Below, in pieces: positions 49,606 through 60,762 of a stretch of 64,000 nucleotides of DNA. Both the position numbers and the translations under genes were made by a program. The notes under the pieces were generated by a model. That model searched no databases. It was not told where the DNA came from and worked only from the letters and a program-made list of their open reading frames with translations. This DNA is from Bryum argenteum (lineage: Eukaryota; Streptophyta; Bryopsida; Bryales; Bryaceae). The stretch lies in contig CM073324.1 in NCBI GenBank assembly GCA_037043015.1, forward strand, positions 13,413,013 to 13,477,012. The letters run 5' to 3'. Positions within the stretch are counted from its first letter, which is position 1, and each line of letters opens with the position of its first letter.

Positions 49606-50833
49606 TTATTGTACACAATATTGAAGAAAACCGCTCACGGCCTTTGAAAACCGCATTTGCTCCTACCCTCATGAGTTTAGGTGATTTAGAGATCCCAAGA
49701 AACAAATTGACAAAAATTGCACATTTTACCAATGCAACCCAAAATAAATGTCAAAATTCCAACCTTTTGGTACATCTCATAGTTTCATACATGTTTTGAT
49801 TAACCCCTAACTCTCCTTGTTGCAAAATGGTCTGAGTCACAAAATTTGACCTTCCTTTGGATTAAGCTCAAAAAATCTCAATCTAAGCATTATTTAAAAT
49901 ATTCAACCGTAAGATCTCGAAGTTCACTTGACATTCTTCTCACATACCAAATTTGAACCGTTCATTCTTCCTCATTTGTGAGATTATAATGGTCAAAGTT
50001 GGCTGAGTTTTTCTCCTGCGGGAACCTCCTAACCCGTTTCGGGTTTTAAGGAGAGTTAAGGGTTAAGAAGATAGGATAAAATATTATGCATTATATATAA
50101 AAAAAAGGTTTGTCCAACCTCATATCGTCAATGCTGTATTCCATTATGCATTATATATATATATACGCTTGGAATACACAATGGAATTTCAATATCTAAT
50201 AAAACTAAGGAAAAAATCAACCAGTATATATGCTATATTCTTATGCTAAAACTTCTATACTAATTTGCAACTACTCTAAGTCATTTTCTTTTGTTGCATC
50301 TGCACTGTTCTCCACTTGCTCGTCGTTAGTTGTATGAGATTGATTTGCCATGTGCTCCAAGAGATGAAAATTCATTGCTTTTGGAATAGATATCTCTTTC
50401 TCCGCAATAGTTTTTTCAACCATACAAGTCTCGAATTTTGAAGATGGTGCCTATGAGGTAATTGTTGTATCTAAGTCTACCCAATTCGACAACTCATAAG
50501 AAGGAATCCATCTTTGTTTTAGGCATTTTTCAAATCTGTGAGTCCACATGCTTGGGTCATCTCGCAGAATTGTTGGTTTCGGCCTATACCACATTACCTT
50601 CATGCTTCCCGATTTTGTGGAAACATTTCTTATAGCCTTCACTTGTCCTAAAAAAAAAGGTTTGTCCAACCTCATATCGTCAATGCTGCTATTCATAGCA
50701 AAAAAATGTCCAACTTTAACATCGTTAAATGGATCAAATTCTCAATAAGGCTCCGATGTGGATTCCTCCAAAGATGTAACATGTGTTGTATAAACATGTC
50801 CTTGCTTCCTTGTGGGTTTTTAGCTTCTCAAAA
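49606..50833 (-). mobile_element. Composite element copy 2 (internally shorter form)
   Basis: The left block (49606-49761) matches 22698-22853; the rest (49764-50833, minus the inserted element) matches 27110-27835. The intervening 4.25 kb of copy 1 is absent. The right part encodes the C-terminal domain of the DUF7869-type protein on the minus strand (50696-50451: MRLDKPFFLGQVKAIRN, MKVMWYRPKP, RWIPSYELSNWVDLD). Similarity ends abruptly at about 50833. Confidence 0.75.
49800..50066. mobile_element. 259-bp TTAA/CCC MITE inside composite element copy 2
   Basis: Element 49804-50062, TTAA at both sides. Ends CCCCTAACTCTCCTT and AAGGAGAGTTAAGGG are inverted with one mismatch over 15 bp. The related sequence near 27136 reads GATTAAGAAG, the exact empty site with one TTAA. 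Inner motif CAACCGTAAGATCT links it to the larger element at 45 kb. No coding capacity. Confidence 0.85.
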
Positions 50834-51367
50834 GGGATCTTATAGAAGTCATGGCTCTTCGAAATTTCTGCCTTTCACCCAAATAGGCAACTTTCAAACA
50901 CAAAGTCATATTGGGGCTTGTAAAGATTTATGCCAAGGTTAACATTTATAGAGGGTGGACCGTAGTGAACAGTTCGGATGGCGTTCTATTTAAATATCTC
51001 TGAATAGTAATTTCCCGTTCCAACTGTAATGGACTGTAAGTAGGTCCTGACCACGTCACCTTTCATTCCCGCCAAACGGCACCAATGGCCCAGTGGTCCG
51101 TTCCCCGCGGTCTAGTCTCCCGCCATTTCTGAATTCAAGCTTGCTCCGTTGGGACCCTGAATGCAAGCGGGACTCTCGGCACTAGGTGTTGATCGAGTAC
51201 ACCTGGTACGACGCCATCCAGCGAACGATCATGAGATTTTGTACGAGATCGAGATTGTACTCGCTCGCAGCTTAGAATTCGCTTTCCCTCATCCGGATTT
51301 TGTTGTTTGCCGAATCGCTATTGACTGGGAATGCTCTCGATAGGGCTGCAATAATCTACAGGTGGCC
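50834..51367 (+). promoter_or_regulatory. RECQL5 promoter with two E2F-like sites
   Basis: TTCCCGCCAAA at 51066-51076 is a full match to the plant E2F consensus. A second core, TCTCCCGCCATTT, lies at about 51116-51128. Both are within 310 bp of the ATG, with a GC-rich stretch (CCCCGCGG) between. E2F sites are typical of S-phase replication and repair genes, which fits a RecQ helicase. The left border is the end of composite element copy 2. Confidence 0.6.
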
Positions 51368-54300
51368 ATGGAAGTACAGGTCTGTGGAAAATTGAGCGCC
51401 GAGAAGGAGAATTCGAAGACGCAGCTGCAGTCCTCGGGGAAGCGGGTACTCGACGACCCTCGTCAGCAAGAATGCAAGAAGGTCAGAGTAACGCAGGGGG
51501 ACGCCGCTACCTTGCGACGCGTCAGTGGTGCGAGAAATCTTATTCCTAGGTCGTGGAGTGAGTGTAATCTCGGTCCAGGGCAAGTGTTTGGCGGATTGAG
51601 GGACGAAGTCCGACCAGCGCCGAAGATCGTCCGGGAGAGTGGGAGCCAAGCGATCCAAGCGCCGCGAGCTGAAATTAGCGGGAAAGTGGGGAATCACAAG
51701 CTGCCAGAGCTTCTATCGCCTCTGACTCCTCTAGGGTTCACAATTAAAGTGCAACGACATGGTCGATCTAGCGACGGGGTTCCAAAGGACGATGGGAGTT
51801 TTTCAAATGCAGGTTCTTTCTCCGGTGGCGCCGGGCGATTTAGTTTATTGGGGAAGCGCAACAGAGTAGAATCGCCCCTCAAATCTCCTCACGTAGTCGA
51901 CGAGGTACACTGCCCCAGTAGCCCTCCGGCTCCTATACAGAAGGCAATCGCTGCCGAGAGGACAATATCTGTAGAGGAGAGGGCGCAAGCTCGCGACGTA
52001 CCTGAAGATAGACCTCGCAGAGCCACTCCATCAGCCGCGGAAGAGGCGAACGAAGCTGCACCCGCGCGACGGTCTTCGAGAAACAAGCCAGCAATTAGTA
52101 GTCAATCTCCTACCCACGCGCTGCATGACGTCGAGCCAAAGATTAAGAGACCCGCGCGAGCCAAAGCTACTCGCAAATCCATTCCAGCTTGCGACGATGC
52201 AGAAGAGACTTCGGACTTTCCACACAAAGAAGATGCACCGGACGTCGAAGTCCCAGAGCCTAGGAAGAAGCGAATTACGGGATCGAAGGCCCCTCTCAAA
52301 TCCACACTATCTTGCGACGATGCAGAGGATGCTCCCCAGCAAGCAGAGTTACCATCTAAAGGCGAAGGGGAGAATCCTCAGCCGCGGAAACGAGCAAAGG
52401 CGTCGACAGTGGAAGAGAGCTCATGGTCACACCCCAAGGCGCTGCAGAAGAAGAAGAGAGCGCCAGTAGGTACCGCAGCGGGCAGTTCAAGGAGACCAAC
52501 GCAGCAGCTCAAAGCCGGCGAGCGGGACAACTTCGTGAGATTGAACATTAACGGCAAAGGCGGGCGTCGCAAGTTCATCAACGGGTCCCGAACAAAGCGA
52601 CCGGGTGCGTATGGGCGTCGCAAGTCCTTCAGAAAAGCACACAAGCAGGAGGATGGCGAGAATTGTAAGGACATGGCGGAAGGTGACACCAATGTGGACA
52701 CCCTCGTTGGGCCCAGCAGCAAGCGCAAATCGGCGAAGCGCAACTTGGATGCTGATGCAGCTCCCTCCGGGCGGTCGCTGTGGGTTGATGAAGGTTGGTA
52801 TGATAAGAGCGTTCTCGCATCTCCCGTGGCTCCTTGCCCTGTCGAGAAAACGGCGGAGGAGCTTGCGAGCTTGAAGGAGGCTGTCGCCACTGCTCTTGAC
52901 GACCCTTGTGAAGCAAATTTGTTAACAATCCTTGAGCCTGTTTTTGGATACAAGGCGTTCCGGGCTGGACAATTGGCTGCTGTCCAGCGTGTGCTGGCGA
53001 TGGAGTCCACTCTGCTTGTGCTTCCCACTGGCGCTGGGAAGTCTCTCACTTATCAGGTTCGTGCTCTCCATCTCCTGTTCAAGCTTCAGGCAACACATTG
53101 AGTATAGCTCCTCGTATGCAACTACACATGTTTCTAAGTCGGTGCTGCATAATCAACATACATTTGTCATAAATCTAACTCTGATATGTATTGATTGTGC
53201 TGCCCTTTGATGCCATGTTTTGAAATGCAGCTCCCCGCGTATATTCTTCCCGGACTCACGTTGGTGATCAGTCCTTTGGTAGCGTTGATGGCAGACCAGC
53301 TGCAGCACCTTCCTCCATTGCTTCCTGGAGGTCTCATCAATAGCTCTCAGGTTTGGAACTTGTCATTGTATGAGGATTTCCTGCTCTTGCTTGATGCTGA
53401 ATTGCATTACAATCTTGCTGGGGACACCAACGGGATGTTCATCTGTGTGCAGACAACTGCTGAGAGCACTGAAGTAATGAGTCGACTTCTTTCTGGTCAA
53501 ATTAAGGTTTGTTCCAGGGCTCTTGTTTCAAGTTTGTAATATCACTTAGTATATTTGTATATCTGATGCTGACAAGAAGCTCGTGGGATGGATGAAGTCC
53601 ATTACAAGCACTGAAGCTTTGAATTAACGATATTGCTGTGAAGGTGCTGTTTATATCACCGGAGCGTTTGTTCAGTGAGAGTTTTCTGACGGCTCTGGAC
53701 GCCCTCCCCGAAATTTCGTTGGCAGTGGTGGATGAGGCTCACTGCCTTTCAGAATGGTAAAAGCTTGCATTCATTTCACAAGTTATCCTGCAGTATTTCT
53801 TACTCTTGCAAAACTGACTGGGCTTCTGTTCATCAGGTCACACAACTTCCGGCCCTCGTATTACAGGCTTGGCAGCATATTGAAGCAACGTTTGCGCGTC
53901 CCGTGCGTCCTAGCGTTAACTGCAACTGCAACCAAAGAGACCGAGTGTTCCATCACTAAAGCCCTCTCTATCCCTTCATCTGGAATCATACAAGCATCTC
54001 ATGTTCGCCAAAATCTTCATCTATCTGTATCACGGCCTTCACACAGGCAAGTCAAGCACCAGCATTTTCGGAAGTATCTCGTGTCTTGTATAAGTGCGCA
54101 TTGATGAGATGATCTGTTCCTCTTCACAGGCGGAAGGATCTACTCGCTCTACTTCAGTCTAGCCCATTTTCAGAGGTCAAAAGCATCATCATCTACTGTA
54201 CATACCAGGTAATAAGAGCATTCTCGATGTGCGAGTTGAATGTCTTGTATGTTCCGTGCTCTGGCCGTCCTCTTGATGATTTCTCTGTTAGTGCAGGCTG

Positions 54301-57266
54301 AAGCTGATGACATAAGCAGGTTCCTGGAGGAGAAGAAAATCGCTGCTAAGGTTTGCCTGCCTTCCTAGTATTTGATTATATTGATCCTATGGCTACATGT
54401 AAAAGCAACTTGTACAGCTCGAATTTACAGTTACACCCGTTTATTTCTGGCTGCAGAGTTATCATAGTGGTAGACCATCTTCTGAACGAGCCCGTGTGTA
54501 CCAGCTCTTCTGCAGTAACAAACTGCGAGTGGTAAGTACACCTGGCTCCTCCCGGACATCAGAATCTTCTAATCAAATTCTTGGTATTCGAGCCTCTCAG
54601 GAGAGTTCGTCTATTTTGACCGATTTTAGTAGCATTGAGTCTACTTGTCTGTTACTCTCTTAGAGGTTCTCCGTTTACATGTGCAGGTGGTTGCCACGGT
54701 TGCCTTCGGGATGGGTTTGGACAAGAGTGACATTGGTTCGGTAAGTTCTGAGTCATTGAATGCCCTCGTTCAACTCTTGTCACCTGCATTAGTGTTGCAC
54801 GGTTGAAAGTCTATGTCCATTATCTCGTCTATGATGGACGAGCTTATATCATAAGAGAAGACTGCAACTGACTCTGAATCTGCTCATTGCGCAGGTAATT
54901 CACTACAACATGCCTAGAAGTCTGGAGCATTATGTTCAGGTAGGCTGCTTAATTTGATCACGCGCTTTCACAGCAAAATTGAGCCCTTCTCTTAGTGGCT
55001 GACGATCCGTAATGTCGTCGCAGGAAACTGGGCGTGCAGGTCGTGACGGCAAACCTGCCTTTTGTCACTTGTTTCTGGATGACACGGACTACTTGAAACT
55101 CCGTAGTCTTGCTCACAGGTACGAAACCCTGCTTATCCGCCTGTTAGAATAAAATCATTCACGGTCGTTAAGATGCTCTGGTGTGGGGAGTACTCTTGTT
55201 TTGTCGAGTATTTGGACCATTTAACAATTCTGTGTTCTCTGCAGTGATGGTGCGGATACCTTTGCGGTGAACAAGTTCCTGTGTAAAGTGTTTCAGAGTC
55301 CACCTGATGCATCAAAGTCAATGACCTCAATCAACGTCGAACAAACAGCGAATGAGTTGGATCTTAAAGAAGAGGTAAGGACATCGCTAGGCTATATTAA
55401 TCACAGTACGCGACGTTCATGTTTCTTGAAGCACTAATTGAATGAAACTAACCTGCAGGTCATGGCTACAATTCTGTCGTTCATGGAAGTGGGAGACGTG
55501 CAGTACGTGCATGTCCATTCCAAGCTAAAAGCAACATGCAACTTATCCTTTTACCAAGTGAGTTAATCTGTGAGTCTTTGTTTCATTTACATCCAAGCGA
55601 AGTGAAAAGTATACTCTTAAGTTGCAGCGATGCTGACCTGAAGGTTCTCGTGTTTCGCAGACTTCTGCTCCTCTTCTAGCAAAACATAGTGCTCTGGTGG
55701 CGACAATCATCCAAAGGTATACCTCTCTCTTCATCCATTTTTTGCGGTTAGTTGGTGCGAATTGATGATCATGCCGTTACCCTGTGAGCTTTATACCACA
55801 AACCATTGCATTTTCGCATTCCATGATTCTCTGCACCAGGGTCGTTGTAGTTTGGATTAATAACGACGTCACTGATGATGAAACTCTTTCTCTATGCTCA
55901 ACCAGATGTCAGCCCAAGCATGGACACTACACGTTCCAGGTTCCTGCCATTGCAAATGAGGCCGGCCTCTCATTGTTACAGGTTCAGCAAGAGCTTCAAA
56001 GATTACAGGTATAGTAAGTCAGAAGTCATGGTACTTTCACCATATTGATACTAGTGCAAATACTTGCCTATTGTTAGGTGCACCCACGGAGTTCTGATAA
56101 AAGTGGCCACGTTCTGTTATAGAGTTCTGGTCCGTGGAATATGATTGATCGTACAAGAACTTCAAGTGGTTCAAACTAATGACTTAGAGGCTGTTGTGTC
56201 CGACGTTCTTGCGAATAAACAGAGTGCTGGAGAGATATCATACGAGCTGCAAGATCTAGCGTTTTGTTTCTCAGTTCTGGAAGTGCCAGAAGATATATGC
56301 GCACTGACATCTTCAATTTCTGCAAGATTGTCCGAAGTGGAGAAATGCAAGGTGGGTGTGATGGTTCTATATCAGAAAACATGCTTGATCGTCCACTTTT
56401 GATGCAGATTTGCTTTGTCAAATTGGTGAGTCATGTCCGCCTCGATGAGTAGTAACAAAATTCACATGTGCTCATCTCATCTCTTGTGGATATACCTCGG
56501 CAGGTGGCAAAGCTTGATGCGATGTATACTGCAGCATCAGCTGCTGCATCCCATATTGGCGAAGAAACGAGGATAAACTCTGACTGTTCAGGTCAACAAT
56601 TATCGCTGCAAACTAGTATCAGCACATACTTCAACGGATGTGAAGAAATTCTGGGCGTCCAATCTGTACCTAGCATTGTCTTGTCCTCAAGGTAGAGTCC
56701 CCTATTTCAGATTCTCAGCACGATTTGCTTCTATGCACGATTATTCATAGGATTATGAAACTTTCAAAGCACTAATGGTGAAGTTTGTTGTGGTCTATGC
56801 AGCTCTTTCTTGAAGGCAGATATCAAGGTAACCGTGCTACCTGCTGTTTGGAGATATGTGGCTTTATTATCTGACATTGTGAAGAGGATACTGAAAACGT
56901 GAAGTTGCTTCTGAGCAGGTCTTTCTGAAGTCCCACGAGAATACGACTTTCACTGGCAGAGCGGTTGCTCGAATATTCCATGGCCTGTGGAGCCCTTCTT
57001 ACCCTTATGCAGCATGGTGCAAGAATCACTTTTGGTACGTTCGAAGACCGCATTAAATAAGAATGTAGCTATCCAGGTCTTCTGATCCTTTGAAGCATAG
57101 CATGTTTTATCAAAATAGTTCTTTATAAATCCTCGACGGTTGTGTTGATGAGCATCTGTTTGGGATCTTGAGCAGGGGTCGATACTCGTCGACTGATTTT
57201 CATGCCGTGCGAGAAGCGGCAACAAGTCTGATACTTGAACAGCGGGCCAAGAAGAGAGCTGACTGA
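51368..57266 (+). CDS. RECQL5: Plant RECQL5-type RecQ DNA helicase with long basic N-terminus
   Basis: 3'-5' DNA helicase of genome maintenance, nuclear. Exons: 51368-53056, 53231-53350, 53453-53506, 53644-53756, 53837-54046, 54130-54208, 54297-54350, 54457-54531, 54687-54740, 54895-54939, 55024-55118, 55245-55374, 55459-55557, 55661-55716, 55906-56008, 56223-56351, 56504-56691, 56803-56827, 56919-57034, 57176-57266. The total is 1174 aa, about 260 more than Arabidopsis RECQL5. Motif I LPTGAGKS is at 552-559, DEAHCLSEW at 651-659, LTATATKET in the next exon, and GRAGRDG at 834-840. The C-terminal part matches the plant RECQL5 end (ADIKVFLKS, FTGRAVARIFHG, WCKNHFWGRY). Residues 1-500 are low-complexity, Arg/Lys/Ser rich, with NLS-like KKKRA and RKKR and an internal repeat. 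The intron at 54047 uses a GC donor. The ATG at 51368 has context GGCCATGG. Confidence 0.93.
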
Positions 57267-58560
57267 CTCATGAGTGCCAAGTATACTCATCACATTGGAG
57301 TCGATCTTGTCACACTTCCCCCACCACTAATAGTACCTGGAACTGGAATTAGTGTAAAAACCTCATTCACTTAGTGTTGATGGAGTCAGTACATCGTAGC
57401 TATTGTTTGCAAATATCATTGCACAGGCATTACTTGTTCATATGAGCAGCGGAAACATGAGGCCTATGAATCCACAGTAGCGTTGGAAGCAGTCTTAGTG
57501 AAGGAACTCATAAAGCAGAGAAAATTTCAATCGTCAAGGAAATTTCTATCCTTAAATTATTCATGTATTGTACATCTGTCGACAGATTTTTCCAGTGTTG
57601 GGCACCTAAAATGGTGGCTTTGCTGTTAGGCCTATCTCCTCCTATTAAAATCGTTTTTACATATTCTTGTGGGCAAGTGTAGGTAGGAGGATTTCAATGC
57701 AACAAAGACTGTGATTTGGACATCGTGTGCAAAAGGTTGGGCACCTAAAGTTGAAATCAAGTTCATTTTGAGTTTCAGTTTGTGACAATTGTCTCTATTT
57801 CAGAAAGAAAATTCATTACATGACCAGATACTGGATTAGGTGTGTCACCATTTAGGTGTCTACCTCACTTTAATTCTTCTCTCTATACTGCATATTTTGA
57901 TCAATGTCTCCACTAGAGATCATCTGCTGATTCTAAACATGGTGCTCTGTACTGTCTTTAGCATGAGTCTTTTTCTGCTCTATTTTGAACATCACCAGAA
58001 TTCGTACAGTTTTCGAAATCAATGGCGATATTGCTGCCGATTGGTACTGGGTATTCTCTAAGATGACCTAGGGCTTATCAGCTTAAGATGCAGATCGATG
58101 AATGATTGATTTACTCGAATAGAATAGATTGTGATTTCAGTTTCTCTCTTGAAATCGGTGTCAAAAGATTGCAAGATTCATAACAAATTTGGAGATGAAG
58201 TTAGATGACAGGAATGGCTGGAAAGAAGGTATCGTTCTCAATAGCAGCTATTGCTTTTGACACATGAACTACTTGACCTGCAAGAGATCAGATGGTACGA
58301 AGTTCCAAAACTCATACTGTATGATACAGTTGTTACCTTCCTGTTCTGTGGCTTACACTTTACGCACCGTCTTTCCCAATCTGAGCTTCCAAAATTTGTG
58401 GCATAGATCTATGCCACTATACAGTCCCCTCAAGATGATTTACAAATTTTTCTCTCCAGCCACTTTATCACTTTTTTGTTGAAAGTTTGAGAAGGTCCTA
58501 TGTGCTCAAAAATAATCCAAATTGGGATCTGTAAAGTGCATTGCATTCATATTGAAGTGT
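57267..58560. other. 3' region of RECQL5 and spacer
   Basis: No gene seen. A short segment TTGGGCACCTAAA occurs twice (about 57598 and 57735). Frames near 57840-58480 are Leu/Phe/Ser rich and match nothing. Confidence 0.4.
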
Positions 58561-58574
58561 ACAACAAAGCATGT

Positions 58575-59400
58575 ATGATATTCAGCATATATCACTATAA
58601 AACATATGAATAATTATAAATCTTCTATACACTACCCACCATTTAGTGCTTCCACCCCTTACTTCAATTACTGCTTGCATTCTAGCGGGCACAGTGGAAA
58701 TGAGTTGTAGTAGTTGTTCTTGAGATACTTGATTCCATACATGTTGAATGGTTTGTATCATTTCTTCCTTCTTCTTTAGCTTGCCATACTTTTCCAAAGA
58801 ATCTTTCATCATACTCCAAAGGTTCTCAATGGGATTGAGATCTGGTAAATTTGGAGGCCAAATCATCTTCTTGATTCCATGGGCTTCTCACCAATCGCTA
58901 GAATATTTGCTACGGTGTACCGGGGCACCATCCTCCATCATTGTAAGTTGCTCAGGCTTATCATGCATAAAATAGAAGTCAATTAATGTGCCCTAATAAA
59001 CATGCTCCACAAATCTAGCTGCTGATCGTTTGATTGGAGGGACTACAATTAATGGGCTTTTGTGAAAGCATGTGAATGACCCCTAGATCATTATGGATGT
59101 TTTTCGAGACTCAAAGGATGGTGCAAGGCAACCGATGTCATTACTCTCATGTATTCTTCGCCAATCTTGAATTTGTCTGCTATTCTTGCCCAACTGGAGG
59201 AAGACTCATCTGTCCATATGATATTCTTCCAATCCTCAACAATCCAATGTGCATGGACTTTGGCAAAGTCAAGCATTTTTGTCATGTGATGAAAAAGAAG
59301 GAATCGTTTCTTATGAAGCTCTACAATCAACTGCATAATATATTTCTCGTCTATCACCAAAAGTTTAAATCAAATCACTAAATTCACTCACGATATTGCT
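58575..59400 (-). mobile_element. Broken Tc1-type (DD34E) DNA transposon
   Basis: Minus-strand pieces in order: FAKVHAHWIVEDWKNIIWTDES (59279-59214, first Asp), a damaged middle, MMEDGAPVHRSKYSSDW (about 58940-58889, second Asp), then after an in-frame TGA, WPPNLPDLNPIENLWSMMK (58861-58805, with the Glu). The spacing from the second Asp to the Glu is 34 residues, the Tc1 pattern. The C-terminal part is intact to about 58585. Frameshifts lie between the first and second Asp. Terminal inverted repeats and TA duplications were not found by eye, so the ends are approximate. The DNA-binding N-terminus is missing or unrecognised. Confidence 0.8.
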
Positions 59401-59826
59401 CACGAAATTTTGCAACTCTGACTTTGGGATACCTGTAACCCTTTAGCAATATTTTTAGTATCCTTACCCCTTTCTCAACCTCCCTAAAGTAGCTTTTTCT
59501 ATTAGCTTTCTATTAGCAATAGAGAGGGATTTCAATGGATTCATTTTACTCAATTTGCATACATGACGTAAAACGAATCAGGAGACATTGTAAATGTGAA
59601 GGCAAAGAACATGCTCACTTAAAAAATCACACTCAGAATAGGCTACTTGTACATGTCAGAGTTGTAGCATTGATTGCTCAATCCAAGTGTGAGCCTAAGT
59701 GAGTTTTGGAGCATATTTACTTTGATATGAATCTTTTCACACATTATCTTCCGTTGTTAGACTTGTAAGTTATAACTTGATAGCCACATCATTTACATGC
59801 ATGTATACCTAGGCCTTCAATTCATT
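59401..59826. other. Spacer, nothing recognised
   Basis: May include the lost 5' end of the Tc1-type element. No coding signal. Confidence 0.35.
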
Positions 59827-60762
59827 GCTAAAAATCTAAGTGTTTCCTCGACCTCGAGAACCAAAAAGTGCCTTTTTTAACCTTCGTTGAGAAATGGGGA
59901 AATGGAGAAACATTTTTTTTTTGGTTTTATACTTTGAACTGTAAGATCTTGTACCTAACTTGTGTACAAATGACTGGTCAAAATTTCAACCGTCGGATGT
60001 TTGTCATTTATAAGATGATAACAACCAAAGTTTGTTCAACATTTTTTTTTGCCCCTGCGTGAGAGGCATTGTCTAAATGGTGCCAAAGGCAACTTGATGA
60101 TTGTTACTCCAAACATTTTTCCGTCATTTTTTTTCATGTAGGTAATCAAGTTGGGTACGCTCATGCAAAAGTTTGGAGACCGATTCCACTTTTTGACCTT
60201 AATCCATTATTTTATGAAAAAAGGTCTAAAAACAACAATATAGTAAAACAAGCATCACATATGATATATTTAGTTTCAGAAAAATTTAGACTGTGAGTAG
60301 GTGCATTTGTGAGAATGTCAATTTTGAAAAAAAAAAAATTGGAAAAATTCCAAAATTTCAAATTTTGGAAATATTTGAAAGAAAAAATTGTAAAATTAGT
60401 AGAAATTGTGAAAATTGTTTTTCAAAGTTTTGGAGGCCGCCCTTGTAAAATTAGTAAACTTTTTGACTTTGGACACTTAGGAATTGGAATATTAATTTGG
60501 TTATGAACATATTTCCAAAAAAGAATATTTAAAAAAAATTTATTTTAAACTACCCGTTTTGGACTTGAAACCTAAATTTTTTAGATGTAGGTTATAAAAT
60601 TAAAATTTGGATTTGCAAATTTTACCACATACACATTACAGATTTACAGTATGGAGAACTCCCATTAAACGTCTTAGGCAAAAATATCTATTTAACTCCT
60701 TAAAATGAGCTGCCCGAAATTTCAAATTACCGGATTGGTTTTCATGGATTTTTAGGGGTTAA
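59827..60762. mobile_element. Diverged TTAA/CCCC element, right end intact
   Basis: Right end TTTTTAGGGG-TTAA (TTAA at 60759-60762) matches the element at 45 kb. Inner matches are ACTGTAAGATCTTGTACCTAAC, GATGATTGTTACTCCAAACA, GCTCATGCAAAA and the ACCACATACACATTAC area before the right end. The left end is worn (GCTAAAAATCTAAGTGTTT against CCCCTAAAATTCCTTGTGTTT), so no clean left TTAA is visible. Confidence 0.55.

Noticed and set aside
52378-53049. 223-codon frame antisense to RECQL5 exon 1
   Set aside because: Antisense shadow of a GC-biased, low-complexity coding exon.
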